From the NCBI RefSeq assembly GCF_029867415.1, contig NC_081183.1:61330336-61394335 (forward strand): a stretch of DNA of 64,000 nucleotides, in the 5' to 3' direction. Source of the DNA: Vicia villosa (Eukaryota; Streptophyta; Magnoliopsida; Fabales; Fabaceae). The notes beneath the pieces are model-generated. The model was given only the letters and a program-made list of their open reading frames with translations. It was not told the DNA's origin and did no database searches. Made by a program: the position numbers and the translations under genes. Positions 44,995-56,084 of this stretch are shown one piece after another. The first letter of the stretch is position 1, and every line of letters begins with the position of its first letter.

Positions 44995-46961
44995 TGTAAC
45001 ACCCGTATAATTTTAATATTAATTTAATTGGAACCTTGAATTAATAATTAGAATTATTAAGAATTTGTGGAAAATAATGGAAGTAATGGTTTATGGCATT
45101 TGGGCCATGTGAGGAAATAGTAAAAGAAAAGGGGTGATTTTGTAATCCTTTTACTAATTTTATTATTATTTTCATAAAACAATTGGAATTGGAAGAAAGA
45201 AGGAACGTGCAAGAACAGAGGGTTGAGAACACGAAGAACGTGAAGGAGAGCTGTAGAGGGAGAGACCAAGGATCAAGAACCCTTGTCTAAGGTAAGGGGA
45301 GACTCTCCATTTAATCTCTATTATCGTGTTATGGATAATGATGTTGATTAGGAGTATTGTTTGGATCAATGGATTCTATATTCTGAATTTTTCTGTTTGT
45401 GTTCATCAATTGGATTGGAATTTGTGATTGTTAATCTCTAATAACTGAGTAGATTTAGGTTATGATGAGTAAAATCGATTGTAGAATCATATACTATTGA
45501 TGTTGAGTGAATTACATGGTGTTTAGAATGTGAAATTTCTGGTTTTGAGACCCAAATCGCAGGCTGTACAGATGAATTCGCGAGGAAGACGAATGGGTAA
45601 GTTGCAGATTTTTGGGAAGACGCTGTTGATACGCGTATGATACGTGTATGATACGTGCCATACGTGTATGATACGTGCCATACGTGTATGATACGTGTAT
45701 GATATGTGCCATACGTGTATGATACGTGTATGATACGTGCCATATGTGTATGATACGAGCCATACGTGTATGATACACGTATGATGTTGTTTTGTGTGGA
45801 AATATGGTTCTGTCCATACGCGTATGATACGTGTATGGTGTGTATGTTTTGTCTGAAATTGTGCTTCTGCCCGTACGCGTATGATACGCGTATGGTGTGT
45901 GTGTTTTGTGAAATTCTGACTCTGCTGGTACGCGTATGGTACGCGTATGGCCAGCGTGACTTGCAAAGTTTTGCTGTTTTGTGATTTTAAGAATTCAGTG
46001 ATGAGTAACTCTTAAAATGCTGATCTGTTTGGAATGAGGTCTGATTTATGACGATTAAGATGAGATAAATCGTATGATTGATTGATATATGATCTTAATT
46101 GAATGATGCAATTGTACATATATTTGAACATACTTGATGATGATGATGTATGATGATGTGTGAGTAAAGATGATGCTACTCATAGTGAGATGATGATGTT
46201 GGTATGTTATATATATATGTGTTTGCATGAATTCATAATCATAGTTGAGGGCTGTATCCTAAAGATGAGAGGATGCAGTGAAGGGCAAGATTCCCATTGT
46301 GTGGAATCTGTGCTGGCAGGGCCGTATCTGGATGATGATAGATCGGTCGGTGGATGATTTCCACTGGTGATGTTTGGTACCACATGCATAGTGTCAGTTT
46401 CATACATGTGCGTGATTGTTTGTAACATGGTTATATATGTTATGTGATGATTATCTGATATCTGTGGATGTTTAGTGAAGATTATCTGAATAAGAACAAT
46501 TGGGTGAATGATATAACTATGAAATGTTATTATTTATGATGCAATAACATTGGTTAACTGTGATGAGACTCACCCTTACTTGTTGTCATTTTCAGATTGA
46601 GGATAGCGGCGCGACTTGGTGAGGATTAGCTCATAAGTCGGTTTTTAGTTATAGTGTCGGTGTCATGCTCTGGTAGATGTAACACTGGGAACACGTTTGT
46701 TTTGGAGTTTAATTATAACTCTATTTGTTTTGTTATTTGAAGTCTTATACATTGATGATGGATGTTTGACTTGATGAAGTATTTCCGCTGTGTAAAGCAT
46801 GAATTGATTAATGAGTTATGATCTCAGGTGTTTTCAGTAAATGCATGACAGGTGCCGAACGTGTGTATTATTTATTAATTTATGTAATTGTGATGCCTCT
46901 CTACAGGTTTACTCTGATTAATAATTGTTTAATTGCCGCGGGTTTTTAGAGGGGTGTTACA
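44995..46961 (+). repeat. Chromo-C 3' LTR
   Basis: TGTAACACCCG...GGGGTGTTACA, 1967 bp, lacking the fold-back insertion. Differs from the 5' copy by about 16-17 substitutions and shorter GAT and TA microsatellites (about 46135 and 46208). Confidence 0.95.
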
Positions 46962-46966
46962 ATCTA

Positions 46967-47814
46967 AAGGTCAAAGGTACATTTTGGTAGGAATAGACTA
47001 TTTCACAAAATGGGTCGAAGCAATACCACTGGCAAATGTGGATCAAGAGGCTGTGATTGAGTTTATTCAGAAACATGTTATATATAGGTTTGGAATCCCA
47101 GAAAGTATAACAACCGATCAGGGATCAGTCTTTACTGGACGAAAAATGCAAGACTTTGCCAGAGAAATAGGTTTCAAGTTATTTACTTCTACACCTTACT
47201 ACGCTCAAGCAAATGGACAGGTTGAAGCAGCAAACAAAATAATAATTGGCCTTATTAAGAAACATGTGGGAAAGAAACCCAAGAACTGGCATAAGACTTT
47301 AGATCAAGCACTCTGGGCTTGTCGAACATCTCCAAAAGAAGCTACAAATACAACTCCTTTCCAGTTGACGTTTGGACATGATGCAGTACTCCCAATTGAG
47401 ATATATTTGCAATCGGTAAGAATACAAAGACAAGCAGACATTCCTCCCAACGTGTACTGGGAGTTAATGATGAATGAGTTAGTAGATTTGGACGAAGACA
47501 GACTTCGAGCACTGGAAATGATAAAAAGGCAAAAGGAAAGAGTGTCCAGAGCATACAACAAAAAGGTGAAAGGTAAAACTTTTGTTAATAATGACTTAGT
47601 TTGGAAAGTTATTTTACCTATAGATCGAAAGAATCAGGCACTTGGTAAATGGTCCCCACATTGGGAAGGACCCTTTCGAATCTTAAAAGTATTTTCGAAC
47701 AATGCTTACGAAATTGAAGAGTTAGCAGAAGATCGTAGGATCTTAAGAGTAAATGGGAAATATTTGAAGAGATATAAACCAAGTATGTACGAAGTAAAGA
47801 TTGCAAAAACGTAG
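46967..47814 (+). CDS. Tat-B integrase (C-terminal part)
   Basis: Resumes the Tat-B pol frame after Chromo-C. The catalytic acidic residues are in GIDYFTKWVE, TTDQGSVF and GQVEAANK, with PYYAQANGQ just before the Glu. The C-terminal part has WSPHWEGPFRI (a GPF-type module) and ends LKRYKPSMYEVKIAKT. No chromodomain is present, as expected for Tat. The first codons of the open frame starting at 46933 are Chromo-C LTR sequence. Confidence 0.93.
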
Positions 47815-48054
47815 ATACTCAGGGTACTACGAAAGCCAAAATGGTCAGGCATGTGTCAAAACATATATGTCACATTGATCAAAATGGCTTTACAATCAGA
47901 ATAGATTGTTAAATGGAAGGAAAAGAGTCTAAAGAGACACCAAAATATTTTTCATTCAAAACATAGGAGTACGTGCATTACAAAAGGATCCAAAGAACAG
48001 GATCTGAGATTACAAAAGAAAAAGAAAGCATAAAAAACCTAAGGTAAATACTTG
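47815..48054. other. Tat-B spacer between pol and the antisense genes
   Basis: No frame or motif recognised. It holds the 3' ends of convergent transcripts (pol sense, 48055-48789 antisense). Confidence 0.5.
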
Positions 48055-48789
48055 CTAGTTAATCCTTTGGTCTAAACCTTCCAAGGACAGCACAGGCGAG
48101 GGTTCAGCTTCGAACAGATCCATGGCTCCAAAATTGCGCATCCTCTTCACTACACCTTTCCTAAGGAAAATGTAACTGGGGAGTCTCCCGTATGGAAGAC
48201 AGGTCACACTCCCTTGACGGTTGACACCAATAGAGACAGCCTTAACAAGTCCTTTAAAGATCATCAAAGGAATGTTAATTTTCTTCCCTCGAAGACCACA
48301 GAGGATAAACTCCAAGTCTTCAACCATGATGTTGTTTTCATCAATCCTCCGAGGTTGAAAGTTTCCCACGAGCATCTGGTGCCAGATCCTGATAACTTTG
48401 GCACTGAAGCGGTCGTTATCCATAAGAGTTCTCAACATGAGATGAGTAGTCATGTTGAAACTGTTGTCATCAAAAGTTTCCCCAGAGTTATTGCATCTCA
48501 TTAGGTTGGCAATAGTGGTGGGAGTGATGCTAAGACGAGCATGTCGAATATCAGAATCAATGGTGGTCCTACCTTCAGGATCTATGCGTAGGGACGCATT
48601 CATCCAGAATTCTGCCAACATGTTGGGGTAGATAGCACCCTCCAAGACTTCTTCAAAATAGAAGTCCAGTTCTTGATTGACAAAGAGGGTTTCGATGTTG
48701 ATGAAGTTACGAACAAGTTCATCCTTAGAAAGTCTGAACTCGTTCTTGATGAGGGCTTTGATGTTATTAAAGGAAAGAGGTTCAGCCAT
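48055..48789 (-). CDS. Tat-B antisense ORF (putative plant transposon protein domain)
   Basis: A 244-residue frame opposite to the element. It starts MAEPLSFNNIKALIKNEF and has the pattern YPNMLAEFWMNASL followed by a helical segment and a SITPTTIANLMR block, which resembles the 'putative plant transposon protein' domain found in accessory frames of plant retroelements. No catalytic motif is visible. A TATA-like TATATAAAG (minus strand, 48905-48896) lies about 110 bp upstream of the ATG, so it may have its own promoter. It is intact. The similar pattern in SIRE-D (25230-25300) suggests a shared accessory domain. Function unknown. Confidence 0.6.
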   Translation of the reverse strand: MAEPLSFNNIKALIKNEFRLSKDELVRNFINIETLFVNQELDFYFEEVLEGAIYPNMLAEFWMNASLRIDPEGRTTIDSDIRHARLSITPTTIANLMRCNNSGETFDDNSFNMTTHLMLRTLMDNDRFSAKVIRIWHQMLVGNFQPRRIDENNIMVEDLEFILCGLRGKKINIPLMIFKGLVKAVSIGVNRQGSVTCLPYGRLPSYIFLRKGVVKRMRNFGAMDLFEAEPSPVLSLEGLDQRIN

Positions 48790-49353
48790 TGCAAGGAAAA
48801 GAAAGGTTTTTGAGAAAGAAGTTGTGTGTTTTCTTTTTCTGTGTTTAGTTTGGAGAGAAAGCGCATGAATGAAGAAATGAAGGCAATATTAGACCCTTTA
48901 TATAGACTGGGGATACTGAAGGGTGGTTTTAAATTGTTAATGATTGATTGGACTGCGTTTGTTTTTCCAAAGAGAGAAGTTATGGCTTCCGCCGTTTCCC
49001 GCCCTTGGAAGTTGAGAAGTAATCATGAAACTGATGCACGCACGTCTTAAATTGACGTTTTGAAGAAAGTGACGTCACTGTTCAATAATGATTATGGCTA
49101 GAGAAGTGGAAACGTCAAGTCTAGAGGCAAGGATGCTGCGAAGGATGTTCAGGGTCTATACGTTGCATTAAATAAAAGCACTGTAGAAAATCTAAAGATA
49201 TATTTTGGCAGAAATTGAAAGATTCGCTAAAATAGTGCTGGCGAACATTGTAGATATAAACGAAGAAAATAGAAGTCAAGCATACGAATAGATGTTTTTA
49301 CAAAAGCTTCGATTACAAAACGAAAATGCAACAAGTTACAGGATTGGAAACAG
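48790..49353. other. Promoter-side spacer of the Tat-B antisense ORF
   Basis: Contains the TATA-like box at 48896-48905 and otherwise no recognisable coding sequence. It separates two antisense transcription units. Confidence 0.5.
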
Positions 49354-52300
49354 CTAGTTAAAATCCTCAGGGAGATTGTTTTTGATCTTCAAGTATTGAG
49401 TTTCCCACGAAGACATACGAAGCTCAATTAGTACCCGTTGTTTCTTCAATCTTTCGATCTCTGGCACTAATTTCTGTGCAGTCTCGAAATGTTTAATCCC
49501 CGACTGCACCACTTCGAGCAAATCCTGTTGGTTGGATTTTTGTATGGCTGCATGACAACGTTCAGCTTCCTTTATCTTGTCCTCGAGTACCTTTATCTCT
49601 TGTTTCCAGGAGTTGATGTTCTTCTCATAATCATCAAAAGCCTTCTGATTTTCTGAATGCTTAAGCTTGAGGGCCTCACCTTGTTTCGTTGCATCCACAG
49701 CAGAATTCCATGAAGAGTCATGAGAGGCCATTGTCTCAGATAGCTCTTTTTCGACATTTTGCTTTCGAAGAATGTTGGCCTGGAGTTGGTCAATTAGAGA
49801 ACCTAGCAGAACAATTACCTCTGAAACTTCTGTGGAGACTTGAAGCAAATCTCTTTCTTTAAAAGTTGATTTAAGTTGTGACTCTTAATAGGTTCCCGGC
49901 TGAGAACATCCACAAGATTGACCCCAAAGAATCTCTCTTTTATTTGTCGAAGGAGGCTAGGAATATCTTCCTTGTCACTAGATTCTACAGTCACAGCTGG
50001 AGAGACATCAAGTTCCGAAGGCGAAGAAGTATTCACATTCATGATAGCCTTTAGGAAACTAAGAGGATCAGTTTGCTTAAGTTGTTCCAGCTCCGAAGGA
50101 GTAGGCTTCGCAGGGGCAAGCGTCGAAGTTGTCCCAGGAATGGCTTCTGTATCAAGAGTCGAAGTTCCTTGAGGATCTTGTTTTTCTGGTTTAGAAGTCT
50201 CCTCCATAGCATCTTGCTCCGATGCAGTATCTTCGATGTCATGTGGTTGTAGGTTCACATTGTCGCTGCCTGAGAATGGGTGATCTTCTTCCAAATTTTT
50301 GTCTTGGTGAGTAGGTGGGGATTCGTCAGTGGATTGGCTTTCTTCGACTGGTTCATTAGGCAATATGGTGGCGATTGGCCTAGCATCTTCGAAGACTAGG
50401 GAGAGAACATGAGTTTTGTTTTGAGAGGTATCTGTATTAAACGGAGCAGAGTTAGTCATAAAGATAAGCCTTTGAGGGGTTTATTGACGAAAGTTAAAGT
50501 TTGGCAATTACCGTAAAGTTTGTCAACATTAATGGTAAGGCCATGATCCTTAAAACCTGAAGTGGCAGTGCCAGCATCATCCTGCAATAACAATGTAAAA
50601 TGTCAGTTCAATCATTTAGTTAAAATTACAAGATAATATGTGGGGTGAAACCCAAATACCTTGGTTGGGATATTGTCTGGACTTGAATTATGACTTTCAA
50701 CAACGAAAGCATTGCTGGCAGCTTTCAAAGGAGACTCTTCAGAGGATGCCTTATCGCCAGGAGAAGCAGCTTTAGAGGGACTTATCCCTTTCCCTTTTCT
50801 TGAAGGGGTAACAGCTTTTTGTTTCTTCCTGTTTCCTTGTCTAGTACGAGGAGGGGATTTATCTTCGCCATCTGAGGCAGCTGTCGAAGAAACTTTCCGC
50901 TTCGAACCTGTTGGGGGTTTCGAGCTCTGGAAAATAGATGATAAGTAAGATGAGTACTACTCACAGATTATACAAGATTAAGAATATGAGATGGGTATGT
51001 ACCGTGGGCTTCTTGTCAGTGACGATGGAGTCACTCTCACTTGGTTTGTTACTCTTAGATGTCCCAGAATCCTTTTGGGCAGGAGCTTCCTTAATCTTCC
51101 TCCTTCGTGCAACAGCTGTAGTTGAAACTGAAATCAGTATATCAGCAAAGAAAAGAAAATTCAGTCGAAAAGATTGTCTGAATCCAAACCTTCAGGTATT
51201 GGAGTCAAGACACGAACATGTTCAAGATCTATATGTAGATGTCCTTTGAAAGTATCCAAGGTATGCTTAGTCGGAACCACTCGTTCGGCGCGTTTTTTAG
51301 TACTGTTTTGAAGGTCTTTTAGAACGTTGCCACACACAAACCAATTTGGAAAAGGAGGGCTCAAAGCCACACCAAAATCCGCACTTGGCAGTGGAGGGAA
51401 TTTTGGAGGATTAAGTTTGAAAGCCACTTCATAACGTAGTTCTGGTCGAACATACGAGGGCAATTTCAACTTATCCAGTTTGGCGGAAAACTTTTCGCGC
51501 AAAATGACTGCAGCCTCACGAACGGTCCGACTAAGATCATCAGGCCTGTAGATAGTTTCAAAGAATTTTTGAAAAGCTTGGATTTCTTTAATATGAGTTG
51601 AAGTACCTTTGTGAAAATTCTCCTGCACATCAGCAAAAGCTGCAGTTAGTTCTTGAGCAAGACTATCGACATCAAAGATTTGGGAGCTATAATAATCCGT
51701 CCACCATTGGTGAAAATCTGGTGTAGAGTAAAAAGCAGGTTCGAAAGGAACAGGAGAAAAATTGGTGGTGCCAACGTATTTGTTGATTTTTGTTTCACAT
51801 TCTCCTTCAGTCAAGTATAAGGTATGGAAACACATATGGCTCATTTTCTCATATAAGCACTTGGGTTTTATTTGAACCAACCCAAACTGTCTCGAGACCA
51901 AATTTGGTTGATAGCACACGAGAATACATTGACCTTTTGATGGTCGAAGGCGATGAGAAAATAACCTTGGAGTCAGAAAGGCTTCCCAAATTTCCATAGA
52001 CTCAGTTTGTTGATCCTGAGATGTTGATGGGAATTTTCGAGTAAACCATTCGGGACCTATTGTTCTGTGTACAAACGGGGCCATAGAAGGATCGAACTGA
52101 TTACGCTGGGCAAACATCATTGAATACGCCAGAAAGTGTTCACGAAGCTTCCCAGTTTCTTCTTTTGGAGTTAGGTAAGCTAACCTGGTCCCTTCTATAG
52201 TTCGATTCTTGATTTTGCTATCTTCCTCATTGACGTTTCCTCGAAAGGGAAGATGAGTTTCGAATGTAGCGTTAAGCCACAGTTGCAATAGCCAGAAAGG

Positions 52301-53278
52301 ACCAGCATAAAGCAAAGTACCGGATTTGTAATTCTTGGTAAGGTTTGCAGCTTCGCTGAGGTTTTCATAAAGAAACCCTAAAAGCAGTTGGCTGAGGTTG
52401 AGCTTTTTTCCAGCATGCAACTGATTAGCCATGCAAAGGTATCTCTTTGCAACTTGTATGGATCTTGAGCAGAAGGCACATCGTGAGAGCCATAGCGCTA
52501 AGAAAGCAATATGCTCTTCATCGGATACTGCCGTTTCGATGGTGATATGGTGCTTCTGGATGAATGCAGTATAAGTGACTAGCGAGTCATTAAAACCAAT
52601 AGTATCAGTATCCATCTCATTGGGATCGAAGGTTTCGCCAGTTGGTCGAAGTCTTGTAATCGCAGCCACATCGAAAAGAGTGGGGGTAACCATTCCACAT
52701 GGGAGATGGAAAGTGTTGTGAGAAGCATCCCAAAAGTGAACCGCTGCTACTAGCATGGGTTGGTTATATTCTAAGCCTGTTTTTGACAGTTGAATCAAAT
52801 CATATATTCCTAACGATTTCCAGAAGGATTCTTTCTGTTTCTCTACTTTTTCTAACCAGGCATAGTACAAATCAGGATCTTTGGCTAAAGGAATTGACCT
52901 AAACACTTTTACAAAGTTGGTCATATAGTTTAACCTAATTTTCGTCAAAGCCAAAGGGGTTACAGTTGAAGTTTCTTCAATGTTAGCAGATTCTCCTGAG
53001 GGAGAACAGCCATCTTCATCTATCTTAGTTTTGCTAACTAATGGTCTAGTCTTGTAATAAGCAGGGAAGAATCTATTCAGAGATGAAATATTTTCACCTG
53101 GTAACGGACCCATAAAAGCAAGAGATTTTCCAGAAAGTTCAAAGGGAATGATTACCTGGGAAGCGTAAATAGTGCGTACTTCTTCGGTGTTAGGGTTTGG
53201 AATGTGCTCTTGTTCCCCAGACCGTGTTGTTGATTGGAGCTTCAGAACAGGTTGAAGAACATTTGAAGATGAAGCCAT
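49354..53278 (-). CDS. Antisense plant mobile domain (PMD) gene carried by Tat-B, with introns
   Basis: Five exons are supported by GT-AG borders and matching phase: 53278-51190, 51127-51003, 50926-50660, 50581-50512 and 50431 onward. Exon 1 (696 codons) holds the PMD, with FHLPCGMVTPTLFDVAAITRL at about residues 209-229 preceded by a VAAVHFWD block; PMD proteins (MAIN/MAIL group) are nuclear factors tied to silencing and are often transposon-borne. Exons 2-4 encode a basic Ser/Lys-rich linker (KRKVSS, NRKKQKA), likely nuclear-targeting. Exon 5 is acidic and stops at 49815, but the overlapping frame 49848-49354 is a clear coiled coil (LRKQNVEKELSETM, VLEDKIKEAERCH), so a one-base frameshift near 49880-49890 probably cuts the C terminus. 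A TTTAAATA box lies about 115 bp upstream of the ATG. Confidence 0.75.
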
Positions 53279-53730
53279 AGAGAGATTTTTGATTGAGAAA
53301 GCAAGATTTTGAAAAGATTGAGGATGTTGGTTTTTCTGTTGAAGAAGATGAAGAAATAGGAATGAAAGGTTGTATAGAAGTGCAAGACCAAGTATTTAAA
53401 GGTTTAACGGAAACCCTTTTTAAATTTTTTGGGTAAAACCCAAAGAACACGTGGCGGCTGGTGATTTAATCCGACGGCGGTCGAATAAATTAGCTTCACT
53501 CCTAGTATGTAGGAGTAATGATCAAGAAGTAAGGTCAAAAACGTGGGAATGTAAGTTATGGGAAGACATCTTTGAAAATGACAAGACGTTTCGGGAACAG
53601 GGTCATCAATGATTATGACGTTAGTCAGCAGTCTTGGAACTCTCAAAGATCAATAAGAAACGAAATCTTATGATGACAAGAAACGCCTATTTCTGTTGAT
53701 TTTCGAAACAGGCATTTATTGGGGGCAATT
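53279..53730. other. Tat-B region between the PMD gene and the 3' LTR
   Basis: Holds the TTTAAATA box for the antisense gene (53393-53400) and, at the right edge, the tract ATTGGGGGCAATT (53719-53730) that serves as polypurine tract by position. No other gene. Confidence 0.6.
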
Positions 53731-54717
53731 TGTTAGCTGAAGATTTCGTCTTGTAATATTTGTCCTTCGAAGAAGTGGAAAATCGAAGGAAAGATGGTTA
53801 CTGATGGCCATCCCTTAAAAATAAAAGAATGGCTACTGATGGCCATGCTTCGAGAATAAAGATTTCTAAGTTCGTTATGAAGATAATGAATACTGAAAGC
53901 TAGTGAAAGTATGTGTCTTCGGGGACTTAGACAAAATTTATAAAATATATTCAAGTATTACTACTTAGCGTGTTTTCGTAGTGTTTTTAATACACTGCCA
54001 CGCGTCGAAGACGGACTCAGGCGGGAAGATTTGAAATTCGAAGACGGTTTCGTAACTGTCCAAGTAACAGATGGCGTCGCTGGAAGTTCTTATGAGAGAC
54101 GTGGCAGCAGATTAGTGTAGGACCGTTAAGGTCGAAACTAGTATAAATAGGAGTCTTAATGTTAGGATTCTGTGTGTTCATTTTGTACAAATCACTCACA
54201 TATTTACTCAAGTATCAAGTGTTAAGAGAAAGAGTTCGCTGAGAAAATGTACGTATGACACCACCACTTTAATACATGTGTATTATCTTTCGTTTTCAAA
54301 TATCTTTCAGAATTACTGCATTCCATTTACTTCTTGCCATTTACATTTCTGTATCTTTACTTTAATGTCATTTACTTTCGAATTACTTTCATGTTATTTA
54401 CTTTCAAAGTCTTTAACGTTTCTGCATTCTAAGATTCTTTACGTTTTAACAGTCCTTTTAGTTTCATATGTTATGTTACTTATCTTTTCATTGAAATCAT
54501 ACTTACATATAACAAAGTGATTATCAAGATTACTAGTTCTTTAATCGAACAACGCTTATTGACGAAGACGAATCATGAATATGGTTCAAATGAACATTGA
54601 TAACAATCTTTTTGACTATGTGTCCTAGGATCAATCTAGTCGATCCTGCGAGTAACCAAATCATATTTATTATAGTTTGGAAGACTAGCGGTTGTTTACC
54701 GGAAATCACCGTAAACA
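53731..54717 (+). repeat. Tat-B 3' LTR
   Basis: Same 987 bases as 30060-31046 with three differences seen by eye (near 54349, 54535 and 54550). Confidence 0.95.
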
Positions 54718-54722
54718 GCAGC

Positions 54723-55679
54723 GGAATGATTATTGGTACCAGCACTCTGTGACTTGTTCTTGCCTTTAAAACCAGGTGGAAACCCATGCTTCAAGAAACA
54801 AGTTTCCACTGTGTGGTTTGTTCTTCCACAGTGTGTACAAACACGGCTATGACCTCTAGCTCCTGCAAGTGCTTGTGTTTTGTTCTTTGAATATAGAGGC
54901 TTGCCATTATAGCTTCCTGAATTGGTTTGTACTTGAAATGCAGTAGTTTCCTCATTATTATTTCTAGTAGGAATCGTGGCTGCTATAGAACTTTGCATTT
55001 CCCGTTCTTGCTGAATGACCAAAGAGAATGCCTTATCAATGTCCGATAATGGACTCATCATCATTATCTGGGATTTTGAATGAGTAAATTTCTCGTTCAA
55101 TCCTTTCAAGAACCTAATAACACAATCTTGAGCACGGTAAGTCTGAATGGATGCAATAGCATCGCAAGAATATGGGATGACGCAAGAACACGCAACAATA
55201 GGACGGTAATTATCGAGTTCATCCCAAAGGACTTTAAGTTGAGTAAAGTAGTTAGAAACATCAAGATTACCTTGTCGTAGCTTGTACAAATCCTCTTGAA
55301 TGTCAGATATGCGAAACAGATCACTATGAGAAAAACGAGTTTGTAGATTCTTCCATACACCTGTGGCACTATCAATCCACAAAACTGATTTGGCAATATG
55401 TTCCGAAATTGAGCGGTGAAGCCAGGCAAGAACCATGGTGTTGCATCGAATCCATGGCGCATAAAGGGGATCAGTAGTTGGAGGTTTGGGCAAGGAGCCA
55501 CCAATGAACTTCTCCTTGTTCTTAGAGATCCAAGCAATATGCATTGATCTTGACCAACTATGGTAGTTCTTGTCATCCAGTAATGGAGAAGCTAAAACGA
55601 GTGCTGGGTTTTCATTTGGGTGTAGATAGTAAGGGTTTGAAGAATTGGTAGAAAAATCTTGGTAAGTTGGGTAAGCCAT
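54723..55679 (-). CDS. Copia-A Gag
   Basis: Starts MAYPTYQDFSTNSSNPYYLHP on the minus strand. It has the copia gag-like N-terminal domain (LASPLLDDKNYHSWSRSMHIA, about residues 27-50), a UBN2-type region (VWKNLQTRFSHSDLFRISDIQ, FLKGLNEKF) and one zinc knuckle (CTHCGRTNHTVETC, about residue 280). The frame is open and is cut by Tat-B at 54722; it continues in phase at 30059. Apart from that insertion this gag looks intact. Confidence 0.9.
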
Positions 55680-55819
55680 TGATGAATTGAGAATGAAGAA
55701 CTCCGATGAAAAGAAAAGATGAAGAGAAGACGAATCTGTAAATTACAGAAATTCAGAAGGAGAAGAGCATCGGGAAAGGGAAAGAAAGATAAGGAATCAA
55801 TGGCTACCAGAGCTTAGTA

Positions 55820-55831
55820 GCTCTGATACCA
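55820..55831 (-). other. Copia-A primer-binding site (tRNA-iMet)
   Basis: Minus strand TGGTATCAGAGC directly against the 5' LTR. Sets the minus orientation of Copia-A. Confidence 0.92.
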
Positions 55832-56079
55832 TGATAATGGCATAGTGAAACAAGCACGCAAGCCATGAAAGAAAGAAAGAATGAATAACAATGGTGATAA
55901 CATATGCTGTGAAGAAGATGATAGAAAGGTAGAATTCTTCTATTATTCATTGAATAAAGGAATGGTACAGTATTAGTATATATTCAATAAGCAATAACCA
56001 ATATGTAACTAACATTCCACGTGTGTGGCTAGGATTAGAAGAAGAATAAAAAGGAAATAAGCTACTATCTATGCTAACA
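55832..56079 (-). repeat. Copia-A 5' LTR
   Basis: 248 bp, TGATAATGGCATAG to TATGCTAACA, with four differences from 16408-16655. Followed by the target duplication atttc. Confidence 0.93.
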
Positions 56080-56084
56080 ATTTC

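Larger units (their letters stand above)
38018..46961 (+). mobile_element. Chromo-C: nearly intact Ty3/gypsy chromovirus
   Basis: An 8.9-kb plus-strand chromovirus inserted in Tat-B integrase with a perfect duplication atcta (38013-38017, 46962-46966). LTRs: 38018-40480 (including a 475-bp fold-back insertion plus its 5-bp duplication) and 44995-46961. It has a standard initiator-Met primer site, a single gag-pol frame with one frameshift, and a polypurine tract. About 16-17 substitutions in about 1960 LTR bases (0.8-0.9%, by eye), about half of them CG-to-TG or CG-to-CA changes. Confidence 0.95.
30060..54717 (+). mobile_element. Tat-B: Tat-lineage Ty3/gypsy element with antisense genes
   Basis: Two 987-bp LTRs (30060-31046 and 53731-54717) differ at only three sites by eye (0.3%). 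The target duplication gcagc is perfect (30055-30059, 54718-54722). Without Chromo-C the element is about 15.7 kb. Order: LTR, gag-protease (31131-35264), reverse transcriptase, two RNase H domains, integrase (35257-47814), a 5.9-kb region with genes on the opposite strand (48055-53278), LTR. The second, archaeal-type RNase H and the long 3' region with antisense frames are hallmarks of the Tat lineage (for example Grande in maize). Confidence 0.93.
16408..56079 (-). mobile_element. Copia-A: Ty1/copia element containing all the nested insertions
   Basis: Two 248-bp LTRs (16408-16655 and 55832-56079) with TG...CA ends enclose, on the minus strand, a full copia order: primer-binding site, gag, protease, integrase, reverse transcriptase, RNase H, polypurine tract. 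SIRE-D sits in its reverse transcriptase and Tat-B between gag and protease; without them Copia-A is about 5.2 kb, the normal size for copia. The flanks are aattc (16403-16407) and atttc (56080-56084), a duplication with one mismatch. The LTRs differ at 4 of 248 sites by eye (1.6%). Its host DNA is Hel-1. Confidence 0.92.
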
